From NCBI GenBank assembly GCA_010645155.1, contig CM021322.1, forward strand, positions 11,991,841-12,055,840: DNA of 64,000 nt. The letters are read 5' to 3'. Below the pieces are notes generated by a model. The model saw only the letters and a list, made by a program, of their open reading frames with translations. It was not told the DNA's origin and ran no database searches. Numbering within the stretch: the stretch's first letter is position 1; every line of letters begins with the position of its first letter. The position numbers and the translations under genes were made by a program. This DNA comes from Tigriopus japonicus. Taxonomy: Eukaryota; Arthropoda; Copepoda; Harpacticoida; Harpacticidae. This document shows positions 63,643-64,000 of this stretch, in pieces.

Positions 63643-63768
63643 TCATCCATCCAACTTCTTGCAGTACTCGCTCTCACTTTTGGTCGTGTTTCTTCCGGTA
63701 GAAACGAATACTCTATGGAACAAAAACTTGTGCCACCTTCCAAAATTGCATCACTAAGGAACATGTCT
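63643..63768 (+). CDS. Possible exon of a secreted protein (partial gene)
   Basis: A 126 bp stretch preceded by a good acceptor (ATTGATTTGCAG) and followed by a good donor (GTAAGG) is open in phase 0. It encodes SSIQLLAVLALTFGRVSSG, which looks like the core and cleavage region of a signal peptide, then a polar stretch. The start Met would be in an upstream exon that I cannot place, and the gene would continue beyond the window. The evidence is splice sites plus hydrophobicity only. Confidence 0.3.
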
Positions 63769-64000
63769 GTAAGGATACGTGGATCTAGAGAGTTTCTCTT
63801 AGGCTTCACATGTAAAACTTTCCTCGTTTTCTTGAGGTAGTAAGAAATGGAATGGAATGTGGTTGCTCAAGCACGTGTTCTCAAACAATGCTAGAGAGGC
63901 TTTTGAAAGATGAACATGACAAGGCGCACGATTTGCTTCATTTCTTGGACAAATGATAAACTGTTCGAGCATGAAAACTGGAAGATGTTCAATGAGCGAA

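Overview
This is eukaryotic nuclear DNA with multi-exon genes, GT-AG introns, polyadenylation signals, Pol III genes and many transposon types. The gene set (a JARID2-type Jumonji protein, ERGIC3, NSMCE1, mitochondrial NDUFS3, a FACIT-like collagen, a BEL/Pao retrotransposon) indicates an animal. The BEL/Pao element, the maT-like mariner and a duplicated His/Cys-rich secreted protein gene suggest an arthropod, probably a crustacean such as a copepod. That placement is inference; no species marker is present.

Layout. 0.2-16 kb: two tandem copies of a three-exon gene for a secreted His/Cys-rich protein on the minus strand (794-2728 and 14209-15906), with a transposon graveyard between them: LINE fragments, a mariner nested inside a LINE, hAT-like and other non-autonomous elements. 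16-23 kb: no recognisable genes, but direct repeats and a 1.6 kb inverted-repeat element. 23.3-29.1 kb: a minus-strand FACIT-like collagen gene with about 18 exons that I could join in phase. It encodes a signal-like segment, an acidic Tyr-rich linker, two AbfB-like beta-trefoil domains, a Thr-rich linker, a thrombospondin-N/laminin-G domain and about 570 residues of Gly-X-Y. A tRNA-Thr gene lies on the opposite strand in one intron and a hAT MITE in another. 29-32 kb: gene-poor, with a tRNA-derived SINE flanked by a 13 bp target duplication and a second identical tRNA-Thr.

32.4-40.5 kb: JARID2 homologue on the minus strand (about 2150 residues). 43.3-47.3 kb: ERGIC3 and NSMCE1 close together on the plus strand. 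47.9-54.3 kb: a complete BEL/Pao retrotransposon with two LTRs that read identical by eye, a 5 bp target duplication and a frameshift in the reverse transcriptase. 54.7-59.2 kb: a two-exon gene for an unfamiliar protein with many C2H2-like fingers, starting 378 bp after the retrotransposon. 59.4-61.2 kb: NDUFS3, convergent with the finger gene. 61-64 kb: mostly non-coding, with a tRNA-like sequence and one possible exon of a secreted protein at the right edge.

The cellular genes are unrelated housekeeping, chromatin and matrix genes, not a pathway. The most unusual items are the collagen with paired AbfB-like domains, the homogenised tandem His/Cys-rich genes, the JARID2 with a conserved H3-like peptide and a degenerate JmjC site, and several non-autonomous transposon families with visible target duplications.
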